A DNA stretch of 64,000 nt, from the NCBI GenBank assembly GCA_002731875.1, contig PCCY01000031.1:1-64000 (forward strand). The letters run 5' to 3'. Below are positions 26,171 through 34,841 of the stretch, piece by piece; the first letter of the stretch is position 1, and the number at the start of each line of letters is the position of its first letter. The notes beneath the pieces were generated by a model. It searched no databases, was not told where the DNA came from, and saw only the letters and a program-made list of their open reading frames with translations. The DNA comes from Roseobacter sp. Lineage in GTDB: Bacteria > Pseudomonadota > Alphaproteobacteria > Rhodobacterales > Rhodobacteraceae. The translations under genes were made by a program, and so were the position numbers.

Positions 26171-27636
26171 GCGCTGATCTCCTTTGCGTCTGGGGTGTGA
26201 AAGGCAACACTGCGGTAGCGTGTGAGTTGTTCTGTAACCCACCATGCGGCCGGAAGAGGCAGAGTCAGAGCGCCCACGCCCAATTGAATGGTGAGCGACA
26301 ACTCACGCACGTTCCAAAGAGCTGAAAGGGCAAGGGCAAATAAAACCATATGGTCTAGTGGCACGTGAGAATGGCAATTATGTGACGACGCAAATTTGCG
26401 CGTCACTATGAATTTCTGTGTGCTGGAAAAGCACGCATCGGCGGTGGCGCGTGCCGCAGCGGGTGCCAGGGCGAGACGACTGGTGATGGCAGCGACACCG
26501 AGGGCGAGGCTTTCGGTTTCCTTGATGCTGCGGGTCATCAGGCGGCTTATGATGTCTCCGAGAGCAAGCAGTATGGAAACTGCCGCAACGGTCATCAGCA
26601 CAGTGAAGGCTGGATTGAACAGCGCCGTCGCTAGCAACGCTGCGGCAGGAACAAGACCAAAATTCAGCCATGCGCCAAGCTGCGCGATGATCGCAACGAC
26701 TTGTCGGGTGCGCAATGCGCCGCTGTGCCAAAGCAGATTTGGCAGATACAGCACCAGCGTACGCAGATTGCCACTGGTCCACCGATAGCGCTGCTTCAGT
26801 AAATCAGTTAGCGTCAGGGGCAATAGGCCATTTCCCACCACTTTGGGTATATATCGCCCGGTGAACCCACCCTTGCACAGACGGACCCCCAGTTCCGCAT
26901 CTTCGGTAGTGGTGCGTCCGGACCACCCACCCACGCAAAGCAAGGCCGCTTTCGAGATGACGCAAAGCGTACCGGTCAGCAAGACGGCTTCGGCATCGTC
27001 TGCCATGCGAGCTTCGGAACGGAAATATTCTTCAAGCTCAATATCTACCCCTTGGGCGATACTGTCTGTGCGACGATACGCTTGGGGGAATTGGACGTAA
27101 TCCGCTCCGGTCCGCCTCAACGCCCGTTCGGCATCGGCAAGAAAATCGGGCTGCACCACGTAATCCGCGTCAATGGTGACGATATGCGTTGCATCGGGTC
27201 TTGTGTGATCCAGGGCTATGTTGAGCGCTCCGGCTTTCGCACCGATAACGCCCTCGCGATGAAGAAAGCGGAACCGATCCCCGAGCAGACTGCATTCACG
27301 CTCTACCGGAGACCAGAGCGCAGGGTTGGTCGAATTATTGTCGATGACAATAATTTCGACCCTGTCACTGGGAAATTCCTGCCTGAACAGCGCGTGCAAC
27401 GTCGCATTCACCAATATAGGCGGTTCGTTGTGAATGGCTACATGAACCGAGAATACGGGACAGACATCCCTCCCCTGGGTCTTTGGGCTCGATCCCGCTG
27501 AAACCCTGGCCCCCAGCCTGACAAGGATTAGCACGGTCTGCATGGTCAGTACCGCAACCGTCACGACCAAAACCACCTTGGGCAGGATGACGGCGAGCCC
27601 AAAGATGGCCCAGAACATTAACGTAGATTTAGCCAT
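26167..27636 (-). CDS. Membrane GT2, cellulose-synthase-like
   Basis: Processive-type GT2 (489 residues) with one or two N-terminal and several C-terminal membrane segments enclosing a cytoplasmic catalytic domain. The D, D, D, QxxRW pattern is complete: IDNNST, IDADYV, TTEDAELG and KQRYRW. It begins an operon of four genes that all overlap. A site GGAGGAGG lies just before the ATG. It may polymerise or transfer the first sugar and export the chain. The accompanying methyltransferase suggests a decorated product. Confidence 0.87.
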   Translation of the reverse strand: MAKSTLMFWAIFGLAVILPKVVLVVTVAVLTMQTVLILVRLGARVSAGSSPKTQGRDVCPVFSVHVAIHNEPPILVNATLHALFRQEFPSDRVEIIVIDNNSTNPALWSPVERECSLLGDRFRFLHREGVIGAKAGALNIALDHTRPDATHIVTIDADYVVQPDFLADAERALRRTGADYVQFPQAYRRTDSIAQGVDIELEEYFRSEARMADDAEAVLLTGTLCVISKAALLCVGGWSGRTTTEDAELGVRLCKGGFTGRYIPKVVGNGLLPLTLTDLLKQRYRWTSGNLRTLVLYLPNLLWHSGALRTRQVVAIIAQLGAWLNFGLVPAAALLATALFNPAFTVLMTVAAVSILLALGDIISRLMTRSIKETESLALGVAAITSRLALAPAAARATADACFSSTQKFIVTRKFASSHNCHSHVPLDHMVLFALALSALWNVRELSLTIQLGVGALTLPLPAAWWVTEQLTRYRSVAFHTPDAKEISA

Positions 27637-27978
27637 TGCACCTCCTCCTTTCGCAGGTCCTATTCCAATGACCGCGCAGGATCATCAGGCACGCTATTCG
27701 CGTTTTCATAAATTCATGGAACCAGCCCTGAAGGCTGAGCACAGTTAACGTCAGCGCCGCGCTAAAGGCCGGTTGTCGAAACCAGCCATTTGACAGAAGG
27801 CCCACGGCACCAAAGGTTCGCTCTTTCTGGTGCGGTCGCTTTCGACCGACAAATCGCAAGCGTCAGCAAATAGAGCACGCATCGCGTACCCGGAAAATTC
27901 GATCATCTATGTGTCCTGAGAATAACTGGGCTCACTGCCCGTGCAGCAAAAAGCGGCACGGACAGTGATGTAGTGACT
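27637..27978. other. Intergenic, promoter region of GT operon
   Basis: About 340 bases between the BON-domain gene and the glycosyltransferase operon. Besides a hairpin at 27933-27967 I see no repeat, RNA gene or credible coding frame. The short minus-strand frame here has no ribosome-binding site. Confidence 0.5.
27933..27967 (-). terminator. Hairpin after the first BON gene
   Basis: CACTG-C-CCGTGC pairs with GCACGG-A-CAGTG around a 10-base A-rich loop, 12 bases past the stop of the BON gene on the minus strand. There is no U tract beyond it, so termination is possible, not certain. Confidence 0.5.
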
Positions 27979-28548
27979 CTAAACGAGTGGAGCCTGTGAA
28001 GGTTCCGTGACCTTACGCACCCTGAGGTTATTCTGAACGTGACTTACCCCAGAGACCGCGTCACAGCAGTCTTCGGCATGTCGTTTTGCCTGGCGTGAAT
28101 CTACGGTCCCGGTCAAGGTTACCTCGCTATCCGCGACAGAAACCTCGATATCCGAAGCATCCACGTGACGGTCATCTGAAAGCCGCTGGTTTACGTCTTC
28201 GGTAATACGCTCGTCTGATCTTCTGTAATTGCGCGGCCCCTTGCCACGGTGATCCTGCTCGCGCCGCCGTTCCGCGTCTTCGTCGCCGAACCACGATTGC
28301 ACTTCATCGGCGGCCTTATCGAAAAAACCCCGTTCATTGCTCTGCCGGGATCCGAAATTTTCGCCATATCCCTGGTTGGGACCGTAATAGTCGGGGCCGT
28401 ATCTGTTGAAAGACGGCGCGTGCCATGACTCGTTCAAAGTGGGATCGTTGACAGCACCCCCCCTGGTTGCAGATCCAGGCTGGCTGTTGCGTGAACGATT
28501 CTCAAATTGCTGCTCTGGGTCACGGTAGCGCGAAGGTGGGCGGTTCAT
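27979..28548 (-). CDS. BON domain protein, SWFG type
   Basis: A 189-residue hydrophilic protein without a signal peptide. The N-terminal half is low complexity, rich in Arg, Asn, Gly, Pro and Tyr. QSWFGDEDAERRREQDH forms a short conserved linker. The C-terminal BON domain (about residues 105-180) runs from RITEDVNQRLSDD to VQNNLRVRKV. A closely similar domain ends the protein at 29856-30926, so the two are paralogues. BON domains often bind lipids or membranes, and such proteins are osmotic- or stress-induced. The start was set at MNRPPS, which follows AAGGAATC. The Crp/Fnr gene is divergent. Confidence 0.85.
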   Translation of the reverse strand: MNRPPSRYRDPEQQFENRSRNSQPGSATRGGAVNDPTLNESWHAPSFNRYGPDYYGPNQGYGENFGSRQSNERGFFDKAADEVQSWFGDEDAERRREQDHRGKGPRNYRRSDERITEDVNQRLSDDRHVDASDIEVSVADSEVTLTGTVDSRQAKRHAEDCCDAVSGVSHVQNNLRVRKVTEPSQAPLV

Positions 28549-28935
28549 AGTTGATTCCTTTACTCGATATTGAATTGACTGCGAGACCTCCATGATGAGC
28601 CATGAACGGCATACCCTGCCTTAAAATGCTTTAAAGGTTCGAAGGTTATCGGCAGAAAAAGCGAAATCGTCACCGACCGGGGGCATTATGCAGACACGGC
28701 AGCGGGCCGGGCGGCAGGCCAAATACAACGTCGCGGCGTTCCGCTTGCCGTCCGTTAAACTGGATCAGGTGGAGGTCAGCACCATCGGCCCGGCGGGGGT
28801 TTTCGACACAAAGTGCAGGCTGGCCCGCTAAGGTGATTCCATCGGAAACATCGTGCCGAAAGGGTGTTTTAGGAAGGAACCTATCAAGTACAGAAGCCGT
28901 TGATTAGTAAACGTATGGTAGAATGGTAGGTAACA
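28549..28935. other. Divergent intergenic region, bon and crp/fnr-like
   Basis: About 390 bases. It contains the EcfG-type promoter of the Crp/Fnr gene and presumably the promoter of the BON gene, for which I could not find a matching EcfG site. No coding frame has support. Confidence 0.5.
28876..28901 (+). promoter_or_regulatory. EcfG-type general stress promoter
   Basis: GGAAC at 28876-28880 and CGTT at 28898-28901 are separated by 17 bases, an exact match to the alphaproteobacterial GGAAC-N16/17-CGTT pattern. Transcription would begin about 28 bases before the Crp/Fnr start. Confidence 0.7.
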
Positions 28936-29769
28936 ATGTCTTCTCTTTTCGCAGGAAACAATATCGACACGCCATTATCCGTCGCAGCTGCGGTTCGTTC
29001 GACTCTGCTCAGGTGCAGCCTGCCTCCCGTCGCCTTTGACCGTGGAGTTGATATCCAGCACGAAGGCGATAGGGCAGATTTTCTGTATCTTGTTAAGTCT
29101 GGTTTCCTTTATTCCTACGGCGTTCTGCCGGATGGTCAGCGCCAGATCATCTTTCTTTACAAGGAAGGTGACATGGTTGGTTTCACCGATCTAGGCAGCG
29201 CCCGCACACTGGGGTCCCTACGCAGCCTCAGCGACTGCGTACTACAACCGATCCCGATGAGCGCATTTTTATCTCCTTCCTTTCTGACCCCTGCAATCGC
29301 GACATACTTCTTGCACAAAGCTGCTGAGATGCAGTCGGTTCTGGTCAGGTCACTCGTGGCAATGGGGCGGATGACGGCGCGTGAGCGAGTGATATGTCTG
29401 TTGCTGATGTTGAATGACCGGTTCGGGAGCACGACCGACAAAGACGAGGTCCAGATACCCCTTACCCAATCGGAGCTTGGGGATTTGATCGGATTGACCA
29501 ACGTGTCGATCAGCAAGAACCTTAGCCAGCTTTCCGCCGAAGGTCTGATTGAACGCAAGGGTAACCGGATTGTCCTGCGCAGGCGCGTGGATATGCAACG
29601 AATGATCGGTTATGAGCCAATTCACTTCCCGCCCGATGTCCTTACACACGGCGCTCGCAGAAACCATAATGCGGTCAATCGCATCCGGTCGCGCCGCATT
29701 AAGATGCCATCGAGCTCTGCGCGCGTAGCTCAAGACCGTATCGACCAGCTTAAGGGTTGGGACGGATAA
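28936..29769 (+). CDS. Crp/Fnr family transcriptional regulator
   Basis: Regulator of 277 residues. A cyclic-nucleotide-type beta-roll (about residues 30-120) contains DIQHEGDRADFLYLVKSGFLYSYGVLPDGQRQIIFLYKEGDMVG. After a dimer helix comes a winged helix-turn-helix (about residues 175-225) with IPLTQSELGDLIGLTNVSISKNLSQLSAEGLIERKGNRIVLRR. The Cys cluster of FNR oxygen sensors is absent, so iron-sulfur sensing is unlikely. The C-terminal 45 residues are basic and extra. Flanked by two BON-domain genes and preceded by an EcfG-type promoter, it looks like a secondary regulator of the stress response. Confidence 0.88.
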   Translation: MSSLFAGNNIDTPLSVAAAVRSTLLRCSLPPVAFDRGVDIQHEGDRADFLYLVKSGFLYSYGVLPDGQRQIIFLYKEGDMVGFTDLGSARTLGSLRSLSDCVLQPIPMSAFLSPSFLTPAIATYFLHKAAEMQSVLVRSLVAMGRMTARERVICLLLMLNDRFGSTTDKDEVQIPLTQSELGDLIGLTNVSISKNLSQLSAEGLIERKGNRIVLRRRVDMQRMIGYEPIHFPPDVLTHGARRNHNAVNRIRSRRIKMPSSSARVAQDRIDQLKGWDG

Positions 29770-29809
29770 ACGATCTCCTCTGTTGTGCGGCGGCACGTTT
29801 TGTCAGGCC

Positions 29810-29841
29810 AAGTACCGGCAAATTCGGATTTGCCGGTACTT
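29810..29841. terminator. Bidirectional terminator
   Basis: Perfect 13-base arms (AAGTACCGGCAAA / TTTGCCGGTACTT) with a 6-base loop separate the convergent Crp/Fnr and second BON genes. Confidence 0.85.
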
Positions 29842-29855
29842 GTGATTATTCTACT

Positions 29856-30926
29856 TTATGATTTGTTCTTAGATTTCGACGTTTCCTGGCTGCTATTCTC
29901 GCTATTCGACTTTTTTACCCGCAGGTTGTTCTGGACATGCTCAACCCCGGAAACAGAATCGCAACAGTCTTCAGCGCGACGCTTGGCTTGTTTTGAATCT
30001 ACCTCACCGGAAAGTGTAACCTCGCGACCCGATACCGACACGTCGATGTTTGACGCGTCAAGTTGATGATCGTCTGACAAGCGGTCACATACGTCTTCGC
30101 TGATGCGTTCGTCAGAGCGTTGATAATTTTTAGGGCCGCGTCCGGAATGCGATTGCCCCGATTGCTGATAATTATCGCCGCCGGAACCGGAATTACCGCG
30201 CATCCATGAAGATCTGCCTTCGGTCGAACCGCCGCGGGAGCCCTCATAATCGCCGCCGTCACCCCAGTGAGAGCCGTACTGGCTACGGCCTTGATCCCTG
30301 CTGCCCTGATATCCGCGTTGAGAGTTCCCACCGCCTTGATACCCGCTACCTTGATAGCCACCGCCTTGATAGCCGCCACCTTGGTATCCACCGCTCTGGT
30401 AGCCGCCACCCTGGTATCCGCCACCCTGGTATCCACCGCTCTGGTAGCCACCGCTCTGGTAGCCACCGCCTTGATAGCCGCCACCCTGGTATCCACCGCC
30501 TTGGTATTCGCCACCTTGGTATCCACCACTCTGGTAGCCGCCACCTTGAGAACCTCCGCTTTGGTATCCGCTGCGGCCTTGACCGGATCCATATGCATCT
30601 TGACCATAGCCGCTTTGGCCGTAGCCCTGTTGCCGAGATTGGTCTCCACCTCTGCTCATTCCACCACGCTGGTCACTGTCATAGGAATCGCCCATATAGC
30701 TGTCCTGATACTGTTGGTTTTGACCCCGGCCGGAACGATTGCTTTGCCAATCCTGGCCGCCGCCTTGCTGTCTTTCCCAGCTGTTGCGATTTCCTTGCTG
30801 GTATCCTTCCGAACGGTCTTCCCCCCAATCGGAATCATGACGGCGCGATCCGTCGTTGCCAGCGTTTCTTCCTTGTCCACGGTCGTCACTGTAGGAACGT
30901 TCGCGTTGATAATTTTGATTGGCCAT
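29856..30926 (-). CDS. BON protein with FUS-like Tyr/Gln/Gly repeats
   Basis: A 356-residue protein with no signal peptide. Residues 1-120 are rich in Gln, Gly, Ser, Asp, Arg and Tyr (QQYQDSYMGDSYDSDQ, GYGQSGYGQ, several RGG). Residues 121-200 are 16 pentads, 15 of them YQ[G/S]x[G/E/S], encoded by 15-base repeats. The BON domain follows (about 270-338), nearly the same as in the paralogue at 27979. The composition resembles the low-complexity prion-like regions of FUS and hnRNP proteins. Combined with a membrane- or lipid-binding BON domain it could form condensates or a hydrated surface layer. That is inference; no function is established. Repeat number is likely to vary among strains. Confidence 0.85.
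   Translation of the reverse strand: MANQNYQRERSYSDDRGQGRNAGNDGSRRHDSDWGEDRSEGYQQGNRNSWERQQGGGQDWQSNRSGRGQNQQYQDSYMGDSYDSDQRGGMSRGGDQSRQQGYGQSGYGQDAYGSGQGRSGYQSGGSQGGGYQSGGYQGGEYQGGGYQGGGYQGGGYQSGGYQSGGYQGGGYQGGGYQSGGYQGGGYQGGGYQGSGYQGGGNSQRGYQGSRDQGRSQYGSHWGDGGDYEGSRGGSTEGRSSWMRGNSGSGGDNYQQSGQSHSGRGPKNYQRSDERISEDVCDRLSDDHQLDASNIDVSVSGREVTLSGEVDSKQAKRRAEDCCDSVSGVEHVQNNLRVKKSNSENSSQETSKSKNKS
30327..30566 (-). repeat. 15-bp tandem repeats, 16 units, in BON gene
   Basis: Sixteen consecutive 15-base units encode the pentads Tyr-Gln-Gly/Ser-Gly-Gly (one unit has Ser-Gln first). Units differ mainly at third positions and at Gly/Ser, which is a pattern prone to slippage. Confidence 0.85.
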
Positions 30927-31055
30927 CTCGGTATTCCTCCATTGTTTGTTGCCCCAGAAGAAACACTGTGTTTCCTTTGGTCAGATCAACTTTCGCAGTT
31001 TTGATGACCGTTTCATTAAAGCTGTTTAAAGCACCTCTCCTCCCCATCCTCTCTT

Positions 31056-31075
31056 AACGCTGATGAGCGTTTTTT
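31056..31075 (+). terminator. Terminator-like hairpin without an upstream gene
   Basis: AACGCT-GATG-AGCGTT followed by six T residues on the plus strand. No plus-strand gene ends here; the second BON gene starts on the other strand at 30926. It could end a small RNA from 30927-31055. Confidence 0.5.
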
Positions 31076-31201
31076 AGCGTATCGGGGCGGTGAAGACTGG
31101 GTACGTTCTGCCGCGCAGTGATCAGAAACCGTGGCATATCCTTGCCTGATACAATCCAAGCACCTGGTCAGCCTTGATCATACCTTCCAGGATCAAGGCA
31201 T

Positions 31202-31504
31202 TCATTTGGTAAGAAACGCGCCGGAAACCGTTCCGGTGAAGACGGGTGCATAGCGGAAAAACCAAACATCACCCGCCTTGACAAAGGCGGTGCGTTTTCC
31301 TCGTTTCTCCTGAGCCAGTACGGGAGCGGGGAAACCATCCGGGGCAATGGCGGCACATTGGTGAGCACCATAGTGAAAACGTTCGCGCCGGTCTGTGGTA
31401 CCCACCAGAACCCTGCCAACAAACACTGATTGCGACGCGCGGCCCACGAAGCTTTCAAATCTCGAATGTCTTCCGTACACCACGTTCAATAGTTTTGCTG
31501 ACAT
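31202..31504 (-). CDS. Hypothetical protein, about 100 residues
   Basis: A possible small gene that starts MSAKLLNVVYG, with GGGGAG five bases before the ATG. The protein is basic, with a middle segment of short hydrophobic runs (SVFVGRVLVG, AFVKAGDVWFF), no signal peptide and no motif that I recognise. Overlapping frames on the same strand make the call uncertain. Nothing in the surroundings gives it a role. Confidence 0.35.
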   Translation of the reverse strand: MSAKLLNVVYGRHSRFESFVGRASQSVFVGRVLVGTTDRRERFHYGAHQCAAIAPDGFPAPVLAQEKRGKRTAFVKAGDVWFFRYAPVFTGTVSGAFLTK

Positions 31505-31547
31505 GGCTCCCCCGAATTCGATCACACCACTGCGAGTCTTCAAATCC

Positions 31548-31572
31548 CTTAGGCTTTGGTCCAAAGCCTAAG
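31548..31572. repeat. 25-bp perfect palindrome
   Basis: Arms CTTAGGCTTTGG and CCAAAGCCTAAG flank a single T. It lies 44 bases upstream of the possible small gene at 31202-31504 and 180 bases before the P-type ATPase promoter. It has no T tract, so it is more like an operator or element end than a terminator. Confidence 0.6.
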
Positions 31573-31751
31573 CGGGAAAGACAGCTGCGAATAAAAGACA
31601 CCTTGATACCCAAGTCACATGATTCCCGCAGGATCAGCATAGCATGAATGTTCGTTAACAGCCTTAATCTGGGTTAAGGGCGTATATTCACGTCTGTGCG
31701 CGGGTAAAATCGGACGCCTGCAGTCGCGATCAGATTTCTGCAAAAAAGCAC

Positions 31752-31782
31752 TTGAACCTCTAGTTGCTGAAGCTCCTATCTA
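31752..31782 (+). promoter_or_regulatory. MerR-type metal-responsive promoter
   Basis: TTGAAC at 31752 and TATCTA at 31777 are separated by 19 bases, the long spacer typical of MerR-activated promoters. The spacer contains CTCTAGTTGCTGAAG, fitting the CT-x-TAGT-xx-CT-xx-AG core of ZntR/CadR/PbrR operators. It rules out a start upstream of 31782 for the ATPase. Confidence 0.7.
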
Positions 31783-31814
31783 TGATGGGACATTCCCTAG
31801 CCGAGGTTTTTCCA

Positions 31815-34166
31815 ATGCCAAATGACAGCCTGCACTCGCATGATCACGCCCATCCGGAGGATGAATCGCCAACCGGTGCCTGTTGTGGTCAGGCGACGCG
31901 CAGCACGCTGAACGCGGCGGTGCCTCCGCCGTCCGCCGGGCGCAGTTTTAGGGTCAACGGACTTGATTGCGCCGAAGAGGTGGCAATTTTGAACAAGGTC
32001 GTTGGGCCCAACGTCGGTGGCTCTCAATCTCTGGCCTTCGATGTATTGAATGGCAGGATGACAATTCTGGCGGGTGCTGAGTCGTTGAGCGATGATCAGA
32101 TTATTCAGATTGTCAGCACCACCGGCATGAGCGCGAAAGTGTGGGATGCGGAAAATGCACAGGCCGATCAGGCAGCGCATTTCGCGCAGCAGCGGTTCTA
32201 CACTGCGCTTAGCGGCGGTTTCTGGGCGGCGGGGTTTCTGTATCACCTGGTTGAAACCGGCACTGCGGGCGCGTTGCGACTGTTTTCAGGGCACGGCGAA
32301 ACGCCTATGCCGCTGGTCGAAATGGGGCTTTTCATGCTCGCGGTGGTGTTCGGCGCGTGGCTTATCGCACCCAAAGCCTGGTCAGCGGCTCGCAGGGTGT
32401 CGCCAGATATGAATCTTTTGATGATCGTGGCTGTTACCGGGGCGATTATACTAGGCGAATTTTTCGAGGCAGCGACGGTTGCTTTCTTTTTTGCGCTGTC
32501 CCTGGCCCTTGAATCCTGGAGCGTGGGACGCGCGCGCAATGCGGTGTCGGCGTTGCTTGATCTTGCCCCTTCGACCGCGCGGGTTATCCGGCCTGATGGG
32601 ACCGAAACAGATATCCCTGCGGCAGAGGTCTCTGTCGGGGATCGGTTTATCGTGCGCGGTGGTGACCGTATCGCACTTGATGGCGAAGTGGTCGCCGGGC
32701 ATGGCGACGTGGATCAGGCACCGATCACTGGCGAAAGCGCGTTGGTCGCAAAGGAAGCAGGTGACGATGTTTACGCGGGTACGATCAACGGGGTCGGTAC
32801 GTTGACCATCAGGGCGACCAAGCCGGCAAGCGACACCGTGCTTTCCAAGATTATCCGAATGGTGGGTGATGCACATTCACAACGTGCCGAGGTTGAACAG
32901 TGGGTCACCAGGTTTGCCCGGGTCTATACCCCAATCGTGATGGCGCTTGCACTTTTGATCGCAGTGGTTCCTCCGTTACTGTTCGCGGGGGCGTGGAGCT
33001 ATTGGTTCTATAACGCGCTGGTGCTCTTGGTAATCGCCTGCCCCTGTGCGCTGGTTATCTCGACGCCGGTCTCCATCGTCGCGTCGCTGGCGTCTTCTGC
33101 ACGTAATGGTGTGCTGATCAAAGGGGGGGCGTATGTGGAAGCGCCCTCGCGTCTGATGGCCCTGGCCATGGATAAAACCGGTACCATCACCATGGGCGAA
33201 CCCGAAGTCGCGGCCCTGCACCCGATGGACGGCATTGCCAAGCAAGAGCTGTTGAGCACTGCCATAGCTCTTGAGGCACGATCATCGCACCCGCTGGCAC
33301 GCGCGATCTTGGCACGCGGGGAACAGGACGATATCCGTCAAGCAGTGGCAAGTGATACGCGTACCGTTCCAGGCCGCGGCGTCGAGGGTTGGATGCAAGA
33401 CAAACCGGTTTGGCTTGGGTCTGATCGGTTTGCGACGGAAAAGGGATTTGGGGAGGCCATACCCCGTGACCTGCTGGAGCAGATTGAAACCGCCGGCAGC
33501 ACAATGGTCGTTGTTGGGTCAGGTGACCGTCTATTGGGTGTGATCGAACTGCGTGATCGGACCCGCGCCGACGCTAGGGACGTGGTGGCACGCCTTCATG
33601 CGCAGGGTGTGCAAAAGATTGTCATGCTCACGGGCGATAACGCACGCACCGCCCGCGCCGTAGCGTCAGAGGTCGGAATAGACGAGGTGCGTGCGGAATT
33701 GCTTCCCGAGGACAAGGTAACCGCGATCGAGGAACTGGTCGCGCGGTACGATGTCGTTGCGATGATCGGCGACGGCGTAAATGATGCTCCGGCAATGGCA
33801 AGGGCGCACTTTGCCATCGCCATGGGAGCCATGGGATCGGACGCTGCAATTGAAACCGCGGATATTGCCTTGATGACCGACGACATAGGCAAGGTTCCGT
33901 GGTTAATCGGTCACTCTCGGCGCACGATGACCATCATACGTCAGAATATCGCGTTTGCGCTGGCGACAAAGGCGCTGTTCGTCGGGCTGACCGCCTTTGG
34001 TCTGGCGACAATGTGGGGCGCTATCGCCGCTGATGTGGGGGTGTCTTTGCTGGTTGTCGCCAATGCTCTGAGGCTGTTGCGGGCACGCGATGACCATCCA
34101 GACGTGAGCGGAGGTGAAGAAATTACCACCTCCATGGCCAAAGGTGCCTTGGCCCATGGTCATTAG
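31815..34166 (+). CDS. P1B-type heavy metal ATPase (Zn/Cd/Pb)
   Basis: Metal-exporting P-type ATPase (783 residues). The N-terminus is His-rich (HSHDHAHPEDE), then a ferredoxin-like metal domain in which the usual CxxC is GLDCAEE, a single-Cys variant. The membrane Cys-Pro-Cys site is IACPCALVIS, the phosphorylation site MDKTGTITMG, and the hinge AMIGDGVNDAP. The last helix contains AADVGVSLLVVANALRLL, whose Asp is characteristic of zinc/cadmium/lead exporters. The start at MPNDS was chosen because the promoter covers the longer frame. A MerR-type operator precedes it. The matching MerR gene lies nearly 9 kb downstream, in the same metal island. Confidence 0.92.
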   Translation: MPNDSLHSHDHAHPEDESPTGACCGQATRSTLNAAVPPPSAGRSFRVNGLDCAEEVAILNKVVGPNVGGSQSLAFDVLNGRMTILAGAESLSDDQIIQIVSTTGMSAKVWDAENAQADQAAHFAQQRFYTALSGGFWAAGFLYHLVETGTAGALRLFSGHGETPMPLVEMGLFMLAVVFGAWLIAPKAWSAARRVSPDMNLLMIVAVTGAIILGEFFEAATVAFFFALSLALESWSVGRARNAVSALLDLAPSTARVIRPDGTETDIPAAEVSVGDRFIVRGGDRIALDGEVVAGHGDVDQAPITGESALVAKEAGDDVYAGTINGVGTLTIRATKPASDTVLSKIIRMVGDAHSQRAEVEQWVTRFARVYTPIVMALALLIAVVPPLLFAGAWSYWFYNALVLLVIACPCALVISTPVSIVASLASSARNGVLIKGGAYVEAPSRLMALAMDKTGTITMGEPEVAALHPMDGIAKQELLSTAIALEARSSHPLARAILARGEQDDIRQAVASDTRTVPGRGVEGWMQDKPVWLGSDRFATEKGFGEAIPRDLLEQIETAGSTMVVVGSGDRLLGVIELRDRTRADARDVVARLHAQGVQKIVMLTGDNARTARAVASEVGIDEVRAELLPEDKVTAIEELVARYDVVAMIGDGVNDAPAMARAHFAIAMGAMGSDAAIETADIALMTDDIGKVPWLIGHSRRTMTIIRQNIAFALATKALFVGLTAFGLATMWGAIAADVGVSLLVVANALRLLRARDDHPDVSGGEEITTSMAKGALAHGH

Positions 34167-34291
34167 ACCCGGCCCGGCCTTGTTGCATGCGGCGCACCCC
34201 CTATGGGTTTTTCTGCACGCTCAGCATAAGTTGAAATGTTCTTTCGATCAAACCTATGGGCTATGACGGAAATGTGGTGTAAGCGATCAGC

Positions 34292-34651
34292 ATGAAGCAG
34301 TTGTCAGTCATTCATTTTGCAAAAATCGGTTTGACCGTGCTCTTTGCGCTGGTTCTGAATGTGAGTCTTGCCAAAGCTGACGTACACACCGGCGTCGTCG
34401 GCGACGCAGATATTGGAAAAATTGCTTCTGCCGCCGATTCTGCGACCCCTGATCATACCGACCGACAGCAAGACGAAGGTGGCGGCGACAGTACTTCACA
34501 CCATTTCGGTGACTGCCACGTTCACTTGATCGTCGCTAAGAAAATCAGGATGGATGGCATCGCATCGCCCAAAGCGCATGCCTGGTCACAATCCGACGAC
34601 CAGATGATGCTCTCTCTATTACAAGGGCTTTACCGGCCTCCAAGAAGCTAG
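34292..34651 (+). CDS. Small secreted protein of metal efflux locus
   Basis: A 119-residue protein with a signal peptide ending near VSLAKA. The mature part is short, acidic then His-containing (DSTSHHFGDCHVHLIVAKK). Small secreted proteins with such a His/Cys block are often found at the head of RND metal-efflux operons, where they may bind or sense metal. I do not recognise a specific family. It lies 125 bases after the ATPase gene and 190 before the adaptor gene. Confidence 0.6.
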   Translation: MKQLSVIHFAKIGLTVLFALVLNVSLAKADVHTGVVGDADIGKIASAADSATPDHTDRQQDEGGGDSTSHHFGDCHVHLIVAKKIRMDGIASPKAHAWSQSDDQMMLSLLQGLYRPPRS

Positions 34652-34841
34652 GCTCTCTCGGAAACGAACGGTGCTGACTTTCGCCCAAAGTGCGATCACT
34701 GGCCACCGACAGGCGATATTTGAACCAGATAGCGCTGTCTAAGTGTCCATGGTCGCGACTAGTCGTTTTCCCAAAATCAGAGACCTTTCAGCGTCAGCTT
34801 AAGTGCTGCGCCTTCTATCTGTCTTGGAGTAAAGACCAGAA

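Noticed and set aside
27629..27859. 76-codon minus-strand frame upstream of the GT operon
   Set aside because: No ribosome-binding site or recognisable domain, and it overlaps the promoter and start of the synthase-like gene.
30206..31057. Long plus-strand frames of 283 and 245 codons rich in His, Ser, Arg or Ala, Thr, Val
   Set aside because: They are shadows of the 15-base repeats of the BON gene on the other strand and have no start site; composition is that of a translated repeat.
34720..34744. TTGAAC and a near-palindromic AGATAGCGCTGTCT before the adaptor gene, possible second MerR-type promoter
   Set aside because: No acceptable -10 lies 19 or 20 bases downstream and the core does not match the operator at 31752.
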